A DNA stretch of 64,000 nt from contig NZ_CP151657.1 in assembly GCF_038405225.1 (NCBI RefSeq), forward strand, positions 1,736,001-1,800,000. Reading direction: 5' to 3'. The translations under genes were made by a program, and so were the position numbers. The DNA comes from Arthrobacter citreus (GTDB lineage: Bacteria; Actinomycetota; Actinomycetes; Actinomycetales; Micrococcaceae). The notes under the pieces were generated by a model. That model was not told where the DNA came from and did no database searches. It saw only the letters and a program-made list of their open reading frames with translations. This document shows, in pieces, positions 37,358 through 45,884 of this stretch; the first letter of the stretch is position 1; every line of letters begins with the position of its first letter.

Positions 37358-38694
37358 GCCGTCTCCTTCCGGATGGAGAGTCCCTTGTTTTCAAAGACGG
37401 TCATAATCCGGCGCTCGGACTCGGCCAGGGAGTCCACCAGGGTGGTGCCCGAGGTTTTCAGCCGGAAACCGTCACTGAGAATGTTGAAGGACTGCTGGGT
37501 GGTGGGCCACCAGGACCAGTTCGGATTTTGCTGCTTGGCTGCCGGTGCGAAGATTTCCTGGTTGTAGGACTGGCCGCTGAAAAACTCCGAGCCGCCCTGG
37601 CGGGAGGTTCCGATGAAGTCCCGCGCCGGGGACCAGCCGATGCCGCTGTTGGTGATCATCGCGTCGATGCCCTCCTGGGATGTGGTCATCCATACCGCGA
37701 ACTCCAGCGCCTCCCGCGGATGCTTGCTGCTGGAAAGCACCGCCGCCGTGGATCCGCCGAGGTAACTGGAACCGTAGCCCAGGCCGTCCCATACCGGCAT
37801 GGGCGCAACCTTCCATTTGCCGGACCCGCCGCTGACGCCCTCCACCAGTGCGTCACCCCAGCTTGCCGAGACCACCGAGGCGATCTTTCCCTGCGATGCG
37901 GCAGCAAACCAGGCCGGGGAGTATGCAGCGTAGCCAATCTGCACCAGGTCCTTGTCGATGGCCTGGTCGAAAAACTCGGCCACCTGCAGGGTGGCGTCGT
38001 CGGTCAGGTTGATGACCCATCCGTTCTCCTCCGCCCGGAGCCACTGGGCGCCTGCCTGTCCGGCGAGCCCGGCAAACACCGAGGCGTCAGCGAGCGGGAA
38101 GCAGTCAATGTAGACGTCCTGGGTGCGCAGCTCGGCAGCCAGTTCCGCCCATTCCGGCCAGGTCCGGGGTGTTCCCGCAGCGCCCACCGACTCGAACACT
38201 GCCGGCTGGTAGAACATGGCCACCGGTCCGGAATCCTGCGGAATCCCGTAGACCCCGTCCATGTAACTGACCTGCTGCCACAGGGTTTCGTCATACAGCG
38301 GCGCGTAGTCCTTGGCTCCGTACCGGGCCAGATCCACCAGACCGTTCACCAGCATGAATTCCGGAATCGAGCGCAGTTCAATCTGACCGATGTCCGGGCC
38401 GGCACCGGCGGCCAGCGCGGAATACAGCTTCTGGTAGCCGCCCTGGCTTCCCCCGGGGATCCACGCTGCTTCCACCTGGACCAGGGGATTGGCACGGTTC
38501 CAGACGTCCAGCACGTTTTGGAGGTCCTTGAGCCAGCCCCAGTAGCTGAGGGTGATTTTCTCCCCGGACACGGGCGCAATGGTTGGCGCGGTGTTAACGG
38601 AAACCGTGCCGGGCGTGCTGCAGCCCGCAAGGATCCCGCCGGCAACCGCGCCCAGCCCTGTGCCCAGTATTTGCCGTCGGCTGAGTGCAGCCAT
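37354..38694 (-). CDS. Extracellular solute-binding protein, Tat-type lipoprotein, lac operon
   Basis: 446-residue sugar-binding protein. The N-terminus has SRRQIL at residues 5-10, a twin-arginine signal, followed by a hydrophobic stretch and the lipobox LAGC with Cys near residue 25. It may therefore be exported folded by Tat and then lipidated. The mature part is rich in Trp and Ala, as usual for CUT1 sugar-binding proteins. First gene of the operon; SD-like AAGGAAG lies ahead of the ATG. The cargo is inferred to be a beta-galactoside from the linked lacZ. The mannoside operon binding protein has a plain Sec-type lipoprotein signal instead. Confidence 0.9.
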   Translation of the reverse strand: MAALSRRQILGTGLGAVAGGILAGCSTPGTVSVNTAPTIAPVSGEKITLSYWGWLKDLQNVLDVWNRANPLVQVEAAWIPGGSQGGYQKLYSALAAGAGPDIGQIELRSIPEFMLVNGLVDLARYGAKDYAPLYDETLWQQVSYMDGVYGIPQDSGPVAMFYQPAVFESVGAAGTPRTWPEWAELAAELRTQDVYIDCFPLADASVFAGLAGQAGAQWLRAEENGWVINLTDDATLQVAEFFDQAIDKDLVQIGYAAYSPAWFAAASQGKIASVVSASWGDALVEGVSGGSGKWKVAPMPVWDGLGYGSSYLGGSTAAVLSSSKHPREALEFAVWMTTSQEGIDAMITNSGIGWSPARDFIGTSRQGGSEFFSGQSYNQEIFAPAAKQQNPNWSWWPTTQQSFNILSDGFRLKTSGTTLVDSLAESERRIMTVFENKGLSIRKETA

Positions 38695-38766
38695 GCGCCG
38701 ATCACTTCCTTGTGTTGGCGAAAATTGCTTGCGGTTCCTTCTGCCGGCCGCAGAAAAGGTACTTGC

Positions 38767-38825
38767 ACGCTACACAGGCAACACGAGATCACACCAGCCC
38801 CAGAAATTACCTCCGGAGCTGGTGT
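38767..38825 (-). promoter_or_regulatory. Inverted repeat and -10-like box ahead of the lac operon
   Basis: ACACCAGC (38791-38798) and GCTGGTGT (38818-38825) form a perfect 8-base inverted repeat with a 19-base loop. A TAGCGT box on the minus strand lies at 38767-38772, about 75 bases before the ATG. The repeat could be an operator for the lac operon or a terminator for the uvrA-like gene that ends at 38864. The sequence alone does not decide. Confidence 0.35.
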
Positions 38826-38863
38826 TATCTATTCTTGATCTTCAGTTGGAGGCGGCCTTCGGC

Positions 38864-41407
38864 TCAGGACAGGGTCTGCAGCGCCGCCGCCAGGTACGAC
38901 GACGTCCGGCTGGCTGAGCATGCCGCCACGTCCGCGGGCGTGCCGGCGCAGATGATCCGGCCGCCGTCGTCGCCTCCGGCCGGGCCCATGTCGATCACCC
39001 AGTCCGCAGCGGCCACCACGTTCATGGAGTGTTCCACCACCACCACAGTGTTCCCCGCATCCACAAGCCGGTTGAGCTGGGCCAGCAGCAGGCGCACGTC
39101 CTGGGGATGCAGTCCCGTGGTGGGTTCATCGAGCAGGTACAGGGTGTGGCCGCGGCGGGCCCGCTGCAGCTCGGTGGCCAGCTTGATGCGCTGCGCTTCA
39201 CCGCCGGACAGCTCGGTGGCCGGCTGGCCCAGGCGCAGGTACCCGAGGCCGACGTCGAGCAGGGTCCGCAGGCTGCGTGCCGCCGCCGGCACGTCCGCCA
39301 GGAATTCCGCGGCGGTTTCCACCCGCATGGCCAGCACATCGGCAATGCTCTTGCCGCGGTAGGTCACTTCGAGGGTTTCCTCGTTGTAGCGGGCGCCGTG
39401 GCACTGCGGGCACGGTCCGTAGGTGCCGGGCAGGAACAGCAGTTCGACAGCGAGGAACCCTTCGCCCTGGCAGGTCTCGCAGCGTCCGCCGGCCATGTTG
39501 AAGGAGAAGCGGCCGGCGTTGTAGCCGCGCGCCCGGGATTCGTCGGTGGCGGCGTACAGCTTGCGGACGGCGTCGAACAGTCCGGTGTAGGTGGCCAGGT
39601 TGGAGCGCGGTGTGCGCCCGATGGGCCGCTGGTCCACCTTCACTAGGCGGTCCAGGTGCTCCAGGCCGGCGATGTCGCGCACCGAGGCGCCGGGGTCGAC
39701 GTCGTCGTCCGCCTCTGTTTCGGGATCCTCCGCAACTGCCGGGGAACCGTTGACGTGTTCCCCCACCGTTTCGGCCAGCACCTGGCTGACCAGCGTGGAT
39801 TTACCCGAACCGGAGACACCGGTGACGGCGGTGAGCACGCCCAGCGGAATCTCGGCGTCGAGCTCGTTCAGGTTGTGCCGGGAAATGCCCTTGAGGTTCA
39901 GCCACTGCTCCGGCGTGCGCCGGGCGGGGGTGAAACCCTCGGCTTCGCCGAACAGGAAGGGCCGGGTGGCGCTTTCGGGAACGTCGACAAGCCCGGCCAC
40001 CGGGCCGCTGTACAGCACGGTGCCGCCGCCGTCGCCGGCCTGCGGTCCCACGTCCACGATCCATTCGGCGCTGCGCACCACGTCCATGTTGTGCTCGACG
40101 ACGAACACCGAGTTCCCGGCGTCCTTCAGCTCCTGCAGCACGGCGAGCAGCGGTTCGGCGTCGGCCGGGTGCAGGCCGGCGGAGGGCTCGTCCAGCACGT
40201 AGATGACACCGAACAGGCCCGAGCGCAGCTGGGTGGCAATCCGCAGCCGCTGCATCTCCCCCGGTGAGAGGGTGGGCGTGGCCCGGGACAGGCTCAGGTA
40301 GCCCAGCCCCAGATCGATGAGCACCTGCAGCCGGGACAGCAGGTCGCGGGTGATCGTGACGGCAACCTCGGTGTCCTCATTTGAGGCCTTGGCGCGGGAC
40401 GCGGTGCCCGCTGCCTTCAGCTCCGCCGTCGGCCGGATGATGTCCGCGAGCTCGCCCAGGGTGGCGCCGTTCAGTTCGGCGATGTTCCGGCCGGCGAAGG
40501 TGACTGCGAGCGCTTCGGGACGCAGGCCGGCGCCGCCGCAGACCGGGCAGGGGCCGGAGACCATGTACTCGAGCACGCGCTTACGCATCTGTTCGCTGCC
40601 GGAATCCGCCAGGGTGTGCAGCACGTAGGACTTCGCGCTCCAGAAGCGGCCCTTGTACGGCTTGGCCACGCGGTCGCGCTGCGGGGTGATCATCACCACG
40701 GGCTGCTCGTCGGTGAACAGGATCCAGTCGCGGTCCTTCTTCGGCAGCTTCTTCCAGGGCACATCAACGTCGTACCCGAGCTGGATGAGGATGTCGCGCA
40801 GGTTCTTGCCCTGCCACGCGCCGGGCCAGGCGGCGATGGCGCCGTCGCGAATGCTCAGGTCCGGATTCGGAACCAGGGAATCCTCGGTCACAGTGTGGGC
40901 AATGCCCAGTCCGGAGCACTCGCGGCAGGCACCCGCAGCGGTGTTGGGCGAGAACGCATCCGAGTCCAAGCTGCCCGGTTCGGCATCCGCCGGATAGGTG
41001 CCGCCACGCGAGAAAAGCATACGCATGGAGTTCGACAGCGTGGTCAGCGTGCCCACGGTGGAACGGGAACTGGGTGTGCCGCGGCGCTGCTGCAGCGCGA
41101 CGGCGGGAGGCAGCCCGGTGATCTGCTCCACCTTGGGTGTGTGCCCCTGGGCGAGCAGGCGCCGCGCGTAGGGCGCCACGGACTCGAAGTAGCGGCGCTG
41201 GGCCTCGGCGTAAATGGTGCCGAAGGCCAGCGACGACTTGCCCGAGCCGGAGACACCGGTGAAGGCCACTATCGCGTCCCGCGGGATGTCGACGTCGACG
41301 TTGCGCAGGTTGTTCTCCTGCGCTCCGCGCACGCGCACCATGCCGTGGGTGCCGGGATCAGTGCTTTTATTGCGGGTGTTTTCCGGGGTCAGCTCAGCGA
41401 TACTCAT
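38864..41407 (-). CDS. UvrA paralogue lacking the UvrB-binding domain
   Basis: 847-residue twin ABC ATPase of the UvrA family. Walker A motifs are GVSGSGKSS (residues ~51-59) and TGVSGSGKSTL (near 534). Zinc-binding CxxC pairs are seen in CRECSGLG, CPVCGGAGL, CETCQGEGF and CPQCHGAR. After the first Walker motif the sequence runs almost straight from YFESVAPYARRLL to the ATPase continuation, with no room for the ~115-residue UvrB-binding insert of true UvrA (~950 residues). This is the UvrA2/DrrC-like class, tied to tolerance of DNA-binding drugs rather than classical excision. A TACGCT box lies seven bases ahead of the ATG, suggesting a leaderless transcript. Confidence 0.88.
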   Translation of the reverse strand: MSIAELTPENTRNKSTDPGTHGMVRVRGAQENNLRNVDVDIPRDAIVAFTGVSGSGKSSLAFGTIYAEAQRRYFESVAPYARRLLAQGHTPKVEQITGLPPAVALQQRRGTPSSRSTVGTLTTLSNSMRMLFSRGGTYPADAEPGSLDSDAFSPNTAAGACRECSGLGIAHTVTEDSLVPNPDLSIRDGAIAAWPGAWQGKNLRDILIQLGYDVDVPWKKLPKKDRDWILFTDEQPVVMITPQRDRVAKPYKGRFWSAKSYVLHTLADSGSEQMRKRVLEYMVSGPCPVCGGAGLRPEALAVTFAGRNIAELNGATLGELADIIRPTAELKAAGTASRAKASNEDTEVAVTITRDLLSRLQVLIDLGLGYLSLSRATPTLSPGEMQRLRIATQLRSGLFGVIYVLDEPSAGLHPADAEPLLAVLQELKDAGNSVFVVEHNMDVVRSAEWIVDVGPQAGDGGGTVLYSGPVAGLVDVPESATRPFLFGEAEGFTPARRTPEQWLNLKGISRHNLNELDAEIPLGVLTAVTGVSGSGKSTLVSQVLAETVGEHVNGSPAVAEDPETEADDDVDPGASVRDIAGLEHLDRLVKVDQRPIGRTPRSNLATYTGLFDAVRKLYAATDESRARGYNAGRFSFNMAGGRCETCQGEGFLAVELLFLPGTYGPCPQCHGARYNEETLEVTYRGKSIADVLAMRVETAAEFLADVPAAARSLRTLLDVGLGYLRLGQPATELSGGEAQRIKLATELQRARRGHTLYLLDEPTTGLHPQDVRLLLAQLNRLVDAGNTVVVVEHSMNVVAAADWVIDMGPAGGDDGGRIICAGTPADVAACSASRTSSYLAAALQTLS

Positions 41408-41414
41408 CCATTCC

Positions 41415-41459
41415 AGCGTATCGAGGTCATCCGGCAGCGCCTAAATGATAAGCATGCTT
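41415..41459 (-). promoter_or_regulatory. -10 box and upstream palindrome of the uvrA-like gene
   Basis: On the minus strand TACGCT (41415-41420) lies seven bases before the ATG at 41407. AAGCATGCTT (41450-41459), a perfect 10-base palindrome, sits about 30 bases upstream and may be an operator. Confidence 0.4.
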
Positions 41460-41642
41460 TCCGCCTAGGGCGTGACGGTGCCGGACCTGTTAGGAACCGG
41501 GCTGTCCTCCCTGGGTTGGGCTGTCTCAATCCCGCCACCGCGGATTCCCTCCGGTTTGTGGCAATCCCTCCGTTGCGCAGCGGAGCAACAGTGTCAAAGC
41601 GGAGGGGAATGCCGAGTCCCTCCCGAACCCCCGCGGCTCCTC

Positions 41643-42296
41643 CTAGAGGGTGACGCCGTCGGGCAGCTCCGGAGCATCGAACTTCTGCCGCTCGCATTCC
41701 GTGCGGAGCTGCGGATAGGTCTCCGCGATGAGGTCCAGGATCCGGTTCCGCACCACGAGGTACGCCTCCCCCACACCCACCACGCCCTTGAATTCCTTCA
41801 ACTCCTCCTCGTAGGAGGTCTGCTGGTGCCGCAGGTAGTTCACCGTCAGCCGGTCCAGCCGGGCGGTGGATGTTTTTCGGCTGGCCGGAGACTGGCTGCG
41901 GCGCAGCCTGCCATTGAAGTGGGCTATCGCCTTATCCTGCATGTCCTGCCACGGCTCGGGCTCGATCCGCAGCTCAAGCGCCTCCGCTGCCGCAACCGCT
42001 TCCTTCTTCTTCGCCAGGGCCCGCCCCCGGGCTGCCAGCTGACGGGTCCGGGACGCCTCCCGCGCCTTTTGATACTCAGGCGTGGCCTCGATTGCTTCCA
42101 CCCGCTCCAGTGCATACAGCTTCATGGGGGCTGCCTTGCGGGAGAACGGATTGCGGGCCGTTTGATCCGGCTCCGGCAGGAACGTCTTGATCTGCGTGTC
42201 CGTCCAGCCGCGGTCTTTCTTCAGGTCATTGGCGATCAGCAGACCCTCGCTGTTGGCCGGCTTCTGCCGCGGCGGGTGGTGTTTTCCTCGGGACAT
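41643..42296 (-). CDS. Hypothetical protein with an XPA-like NP...MKLY motif
   Basis: 217-residue basic, helical protein; no Pfam family can be named with confidence. Near residues 40-100 it reads GWTDTQIKTFLPEPD, ARNPFSRKAAPMKLYALERV, then Arg/Lys/Ala-rich helices with ALAKKKEAVAAAEALELR. The order Asn-Pro, Met-Lys-Leu-Tyr, a V/I at +5, then a Lys-rich helix, is like the C-terminal DNA-binding part of eukaryotic XPA. No zinc-finger cysteines are present. The ATG at 42296 is the likely start; an upstream in-frame extension is low quality. It follows a UvrA-like gene on the same strand with 235 bases between, so a nucleic-acid role is possible but unproven. Confidence 0.65.
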   Translation of the reverse strand: MSRGKHHPPRQKPANSEGLLIANDLKKDRGWTDTQIKTFLPEPDQTARNPFSRKAAPMKLYALERVEAIEATPEYQKAREASRTRQLAARGRALAKKKEAVAAAEALELRIEPEPWQDMQDKAIAHFNGRLRRSQSPASRKTSTARLDRLTVNYLRHQQTSYEEELKEFKGVVGVGEAYLVVRNRILDLIAETYPQLRTECERQKFDAPELPDGVTL

Positions 42297-42555
42297 GCGG
42301 GCTCCACAAATTTCTTTTCCGGCGGTGGGGGAACCTGTCCATTCTAGGGACCGGCGCCGCGGCCCATAAAACGAGCCGGTGGCTGCCCCTCCCACACCCG
42401 GTGACCGGCGGGTATCGTGTGCCCCAGTGATACTTCATTTTTCCCAGTGACTCATTGTTCGTGAGCCGCAAAGACGCCGGCGATTTCCGTCCTCCCCGCA
42501 GAGGAGCGGTTATTTCGTGTGTCCCGGAAGGGAACTCCACCCGGAGCTCCCCTCA

Positions 42556-42564
42556 CCCCCCCCC
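42556..42564. repeat. C9 homopolymer ahead of the pentapeptide gene
   Basis: Run of nine C, 34 bases before the ATG of the pentapeptide-repeat gene, within its likely leader or promoter. Confidence 0.8.
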
Positions 42565-42597
42565 GGCCCATTAATGAACCCCTTTCCGGAAGATCAC

Positions 42598-43470
42598 ATG
42601 TCCTTTGCCTCAGCCCCCGTTCCGCCGTCCCTTCCTCCCGCCCAGGAACGGTTGTCACTGCGTCCTGACTGCGGAAGCTGCTTTGCCCTCTGCTGCACCG
42701 CTCTTGGATTCTCGCGTACGGCCGATTTTGCCGTCGACAAACCCGCCGGCACGCCATGCCTCAACCTTTCCGATGACTTCTCCTGCAGCATCCATGACAG
42801 CCTCCGGCCGCGGGGATTCAGCGGCTGCACGGTTTATGACTGCTTCGGCGCCGGCCAAACCGTCTCGCAGGAGTTATTCGCCGGAAAGAACTGGCGGGAA
42901 AACCCGGGTTCCAGGGAGGAAATGTTCTCCGCCTTCAAGACCGTCCGCCAGCTGAACGAAATGAGGTGGCACCTGGCGGAGGCCCAGCTGCGGACGCTTG
43001 ATCCCGACGTCGAGGAGCGGACTTCCCGGCTTCGGAACCTCCTGGAGCAAGGCGTGCACGGTGAGCTGCCGGACCTGTTGTCCCTGGATGTGCAGGACCT
43101 GCACTCGCGGGTGAAGAAGATCCTGCTGGAGGTCAGTGAGGAGGTCCGGGCACGGTATTTTGCCGCCGGAGATGACCACCTTGAGCCGGCGCTGCACCCC
43201 GGAGCAGACCTCATGGGCGGCAAGTTCAGGTCCCGGCAGCTGTGCGGAGCAAATCTGCGCGGCGCCTACCTCATCGCGGCAGACCTGCGGGGCAGTGACC
43301 TTTCCGGCGCCGACCTGCTCGGGGCTGATCTCCGCGATGCGCGGCTGGAGGACGCCGATCTGTCGCAGGCCCTGTTCCTGACCCAGCCGCAGATCAACTC
43401 CGCCAGAGGAAGCAGCACCACCGCATTACCGCCGGACATCACCACGCCGGCACACTGGCACGCCGGCTAG
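42598..43470 (+). CDS. Cysteine-motif/pentapeptide-repeat fusion protein
   Basis: 290-residue protein in two parts. The N-terminal ~80 residues carry [29 protein letters not shown] and [13 protein letters not shown], a cysteine pattern like the YkgJ-type zinc or iron-sulfur proteins. A helical middle follows. Residues ~205-265 are pentapeptide repeats ([20 protein letters not shown] and so on, A(D/N)LxG pattern), which fold as a right-handed quadrilateral helix. The ATG at 42598 has GGAAG six bases ahead; an ATG at 42574 lacks one. The role is unknown. Pentapeptide proteins may mimic DNA or scaffold partners. Confidence 0.85.
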   Translation: MSFASAPVPPSLPPAQERLSLRPDCGSCFALCCTALGFSRTADFAVDKPAGTPCLNLSDDFSCSIHDSLRPRGFSGCTVYDCFGAGQTVSQELFAGKNWRENPGSREEMFSAFKTVRQLNEMRWHLAEAQLRTLDPDVEERTSRLRNLLEQGVHGELPDLLSLDVQDLHSRVKKILLEVSEEVRARYFAAGDDHLEPALHPGADLMGGKFRSRQLCGANLRGAYLIAADLRGSDLSGADLLGADLRDARLEDADLSQALFLTQPQINSARGSSTTALPPDITTPAHWHAG

Positions 43471-43494
43471 CCGGGTTCGGGCGCTCCGGTGCAG

Positions 43495-44055
43495 CTAGCG
43501 CTGCACGTCGTAGGTGACCTGGACCATGCCGTTGTCGAAGCGGCGTTCGCGAACCAGACGCAGGTTCAGCGACAGGCCGTCGGGGAACACCCTGGTTCCA
43601 CCTCCGACAACGGCGGGGCAGACAAGGAGCTCGACGACGTCGACCACTCCCAGCCGGAGCGCGGACGCTGCCAGGGTGCGGCCCTCCACGGTGATGTCGC
43701 CGCATCCTTCTGCTGTGGCGCGCTCCACCGCCTCGAGGGTGAAGGCCGGTTCCAGCCGTGTCCGTGCTGTCCACACGTCGTCCAGGGTGGAGGAGAAGAC
43801 GACTTTTTCGGTCCGCTGCCAGATCTGAGCGAACTTTTCCGATTCCGGGGACTCTTCGGCTGCCGAGGGGTCGGTTTCCCAAATGGCCATTGTTTCGTAC
43901 ATCCGGCGGCCCATGAGATAGGTGCCCACCGATTCCGCATCAGCTGTCAGCGCCGCAACAACCGCTTCATCGGGAAATGCCCACGAGAAGTCCCCGGAGG
44001 GGTCCGAGTTGTAACCGTCCAGGGAAGAGGCAACAGAGTAGATGATTCTTGTCAT
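43495..44055 (-). CDS. Dihydrofolate reductase/RibD C-terminal family protein
   Basis: 186-residue protein of the RibD_C group that uses NADPH to reduce unknown substrates. Family features: the N-terminus MTRIIYSVASSLDGYNSD, the YLMGRRMYETMAIWE segment, the GDITVEGRTLAASALRLGVVDVVELLVCP part with conserved Gly and acidic residues, and GGGTRVFPDGL near the end. ATG at 44055. It is common in actinobacteria as a single gene; its substrate is unknown. Confidence 0.87.
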   Translation of the reverse strand: MTRIIYSVASSLDGYNSDPSGDFSWAFPDEAVVAALTADAESVGTYLMGRRMYETMAIWETDPSAAEESPESEKFAQIWQRTEKVVFSSTLDDVWTARTRLEPAFTLEAVERATAEGCGDITVEGRTLAASALRLGVVDVVELLVCPAVVGGGTRVFPDGLSLNLRLVRERRFDNGMVQVTYDVQR

Positions 44056-44118
44056 GGACCCACTCAACCGATCCGCGCCGGCACGCACAAGAGGATTCCG
44101 GTGTGTAAAGGTGGTGCC

Positions 44119-44661
44119 ATGGTTTCCCCGCAGACACTCAGCGAATCGGACCGGCGCAGCACAGCGGCATGGGCCGCGGACTGTGCCGAGCGTGTCCTGC
44201 CCCTGTTTGAGGCCGAAGCACCCGAGGATGCACGTGCCCGTGATGCCATCGACCGCACCCGCGCCTTCAGCCGCGGTGAGCTAAGCGCCGCGGGCGAGAT
44301 CCGGCGGCGTTTCCAGGCCGGACGGGCGGCGGGTTCAGCAGCAACGCCGGCCGGCGCTGCGGCAGCCATGGCCGCGGCCCAGGCCTCCGGCGTCGCGCAC
44401 ATGGGGGCCCATGCCCTGGGTGCTGCCGCCTACGCCGCCAAGGCTGCCAGCCTCGCAGCTCCCCATGATCCCGGGGCTCTGAGCGCTGAGATCCGGTGGC
44501 AGCTGGCGGCGATGACTGAACAGACACGCGCCGCTCTGCAGCTGCTGCCGCCGGTCGGTACGCACCGCAGTGGTCCACTCGGCCCCGGGCTGCTCGCCTC
44601 CGGCCTCCTGGGAACAGTGATCACGGAGATTCAGGCGCATTTAGCCGATGGCGCCAATTAG
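44119..44661 (+). CDS. Imm5-like putative immunity protein
   Basis: 180-residue alanine-rich helical protein. The pattern AAWAADCAERVLPLFEAEAPEDARARDAI followed by ARAFSRGEL-like and AGVAHMGAHALGAAAYAAKAA repeats is that of the family annotated as putative immunity protein (Imm5-like). Such proteins are thought to protect against toxins, but this group is often found alone and its real function is uncertain. ATG at 44119 with AAAGG ahead. No toxin gene is visible nearby. The stop shares TTAG with the opposing VOC gene. Confidence 0.75.
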   Translation: MVSPQTLSESDRRSTAAWAADCAERVLPLFEAEAPEDARARDAIDRTRAFSRGELSAAGEIRRRFQAGRAAGSAATPAGAAAAMAAAQASGVAHMGAHALGAAAYAAKAASLAAPHDPGALSAEIRWQLAAMTEQTRAALQLLPPVGTHRSGPLGPGLLASGLLGTVITEIQAHLADGAN

Positions 44662-45074
44662 TTGGCAGGAGAAAGAAACTCGAGCCGGTTTCCGTTGTTG
44701 TCCGTCAAGTAGAAGCGGCGCATCCCGGGGAAGGCATCATCCCACTCCGGCTCGAGGCCATGGGCCTGAACGTGCTGAGCGAAGGAATCCAGATCCCGAA
44801 CCAGGATTCCCGGATGCGACTTTTTCGCGGCCCGGAAATCCGCTTCGACTCCCAGATGGATTTCCAGGTTGTCAGCCCGCACCCAGAGCCCGCCGCGCGC
44901 TGCGAGCACCGGAGGCTTCCGCACCTCGGTGAAGCCCAGGATGTCCACCCAGAAACGGCGGCAGTCATCTTCGGTGCCCGCAGGCATGGACAGCTGGACA
45001 TGGTGGAGCCCCAGACCGAACGGCGTGGGTGTCTCAGCGGTGTACTCGGCGGCTTGCTGCGTCTGATGATCCAT
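44658..45074 (-). CDS. VOC family (glyoxalase-like) protein
   Basis: 138-residue protein with the paired beta-alpha-beta-beta-beta modules of the vicinal oxygen chelate fold. The first module begins LHHVQLSMPAGTEDDCRRFW and runs to GGLWVRADNLEIHLGVE; the second has HPGILVRDLDSFAQHV and RRFYLTDNNGNRLEFL, with the typical His and Glu metal ligands. It may be a glyoxalase, dioxygenase or resistance protein of small type. Its substrate is unknown. It converges on the Imm5-like gene. Confidence 0.85.
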   Translation of the reverse strand: MDHQTQQAAEYTAETPTPFGLGLHHVQLSMPAGTEDDCRRFWVDILGFTEVRKPPVLAARGGLWVRADNLEIHLGVEADFRAAKKSHPGILVRDLDSFAQHVQAHGLEPEWDDAFPGMRRFYLTDNNGNRLEFLSPAN

Positions 45075-45213
45075 GATGAAATTCCCCCTGCCGCAGGCAC
45101 CTGCGGCTCTGCTGTTGTGCTCACCGGCGGTGGCTGATCACGCTCACCCGCGGCCACTCCGGTCATGTGCCTTCAAACTACAGGTCCCGGCACGCCGTTC
45201 CGTGTTCCCTGCA

Positions 45214-45381
45214 GGATCTATCGTGCAGATCAGGGGCTTTGCCCAGTTCCTTTGTGCAGATCCGGGGCTCAAAACGGCCAATTCCGCCGGTTTGGTCCCT
45301 CGATCTGCACAACAGATCCCCCGAGGTCCCGCGATCTGCACGAAGGATCCGTTGAAGGGCCGCGGTGTGCACGATAAATCC
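45214..45381. repeat. 31-bp-phased repeat array with inverted halves
   Basis: Five ~23-base units share the core GTGCAGATC (reverse complement GATCTGCAC), with the consensus GGATCYNTYGTGCAGATC. Units A (45214-45236) and B (45245-45267) are forward. Units C (45297-45319), D (45328-45350) and E (45359-45381, more diverged) are inverted. A to B, C to D and D to E are each offset by exactly 31 bases. The two halves can pair into a large hairpin. Open frames in all directions here are side effects of the repeat. Confidence 0.8.
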
Positions 45382-45453
45382 GTCCTGAGCAGAAGGCCGG
45401 GGATAAGTTCCAGCAGAACGAGGTCCGGGAACGGCCGGATTGATAAGGCTGGA

Positions 45454-45849
45454 TCAGAACAACATCAGGATGAAGCCTCCCAGCGTGCTGGCTATGCCAA
45501 CCGCAGCCAGCGTCCACCCCACAATGAGCACGGGGTTTTCCTTTCGTGGCTCTTCGAGGCCCCATTTACCTGGATGACAGGTGTCATAGTGCAGGGCAAC
45601 TTCAGTTCCCGGCTCGAGTCCGCGGGTCTGTTCGGCGGTGTGCAGGGACTGGCGGGAACTTCCTTCGCCGTCGGACCACCGAAGGCCCGTGAATCCTCCG
45701 GCTTCGAAGACTTCGGCCGTGGTGCTGACCCAGACGCATCTGCGCCTGCTGATGATCCGGCCAATAAGCACCATCGGAAGGCCCGCGGCGAGACCCACCC
45801 AGCTCAGCACTTCCAGGATGGATCCAATCACGTCTGCGGCTTCCGGCAT
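45454..45849 (-). CDS. DUF3592-like membrane protein
   Basis: 131-residue protein with an N-terminal membrane helix (residues ~10-32) and a C-terminal one (~108-128). Between them is a beta-rich domain with FTGLRWSDGEGSS, SLHTAEQTRGLEPGTEVALH and DTCHPGKWGLEEP, a pattern of DUF3592-like proteins. It is a distant relative of the frameshifted gene at 27028-27542. TAAAAT lies six bases ahead of the ATG on the minus strand, so the transcript seems leaderless. Function unknown. Confidence 0.72.
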   Translation of the reverse strand: MPEAADVIGSILEVLSWVGLAAGLPMVLIGRIISRRRCVWVSTTAEVFEAGGFTGLRWSDGEGSSRQSLHTAEQTRGLEPGTEVALHYDTCHPGKWGLEEPRKENPVLIVGWTLAAVGIASTLGGFILMLF

Positions 45850-45884
45850 TCTCAGATTTTATGCCCCGGAAGTGTCTTAAAGCG

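Noticed and set aside
38695-38863. LacI-type operator ahead of the lac operon
   Set aside because: No palindrome with a central CG and the usual spacing was found; only an ACACCAGC/GCTGGTGT repeat that may be a terminator.
45144-45377. Several overlapping short frames on both strands
   Set aside because: They arise from the 31-base repeat, which rotates through frames and has few stops; no ribosome sites.
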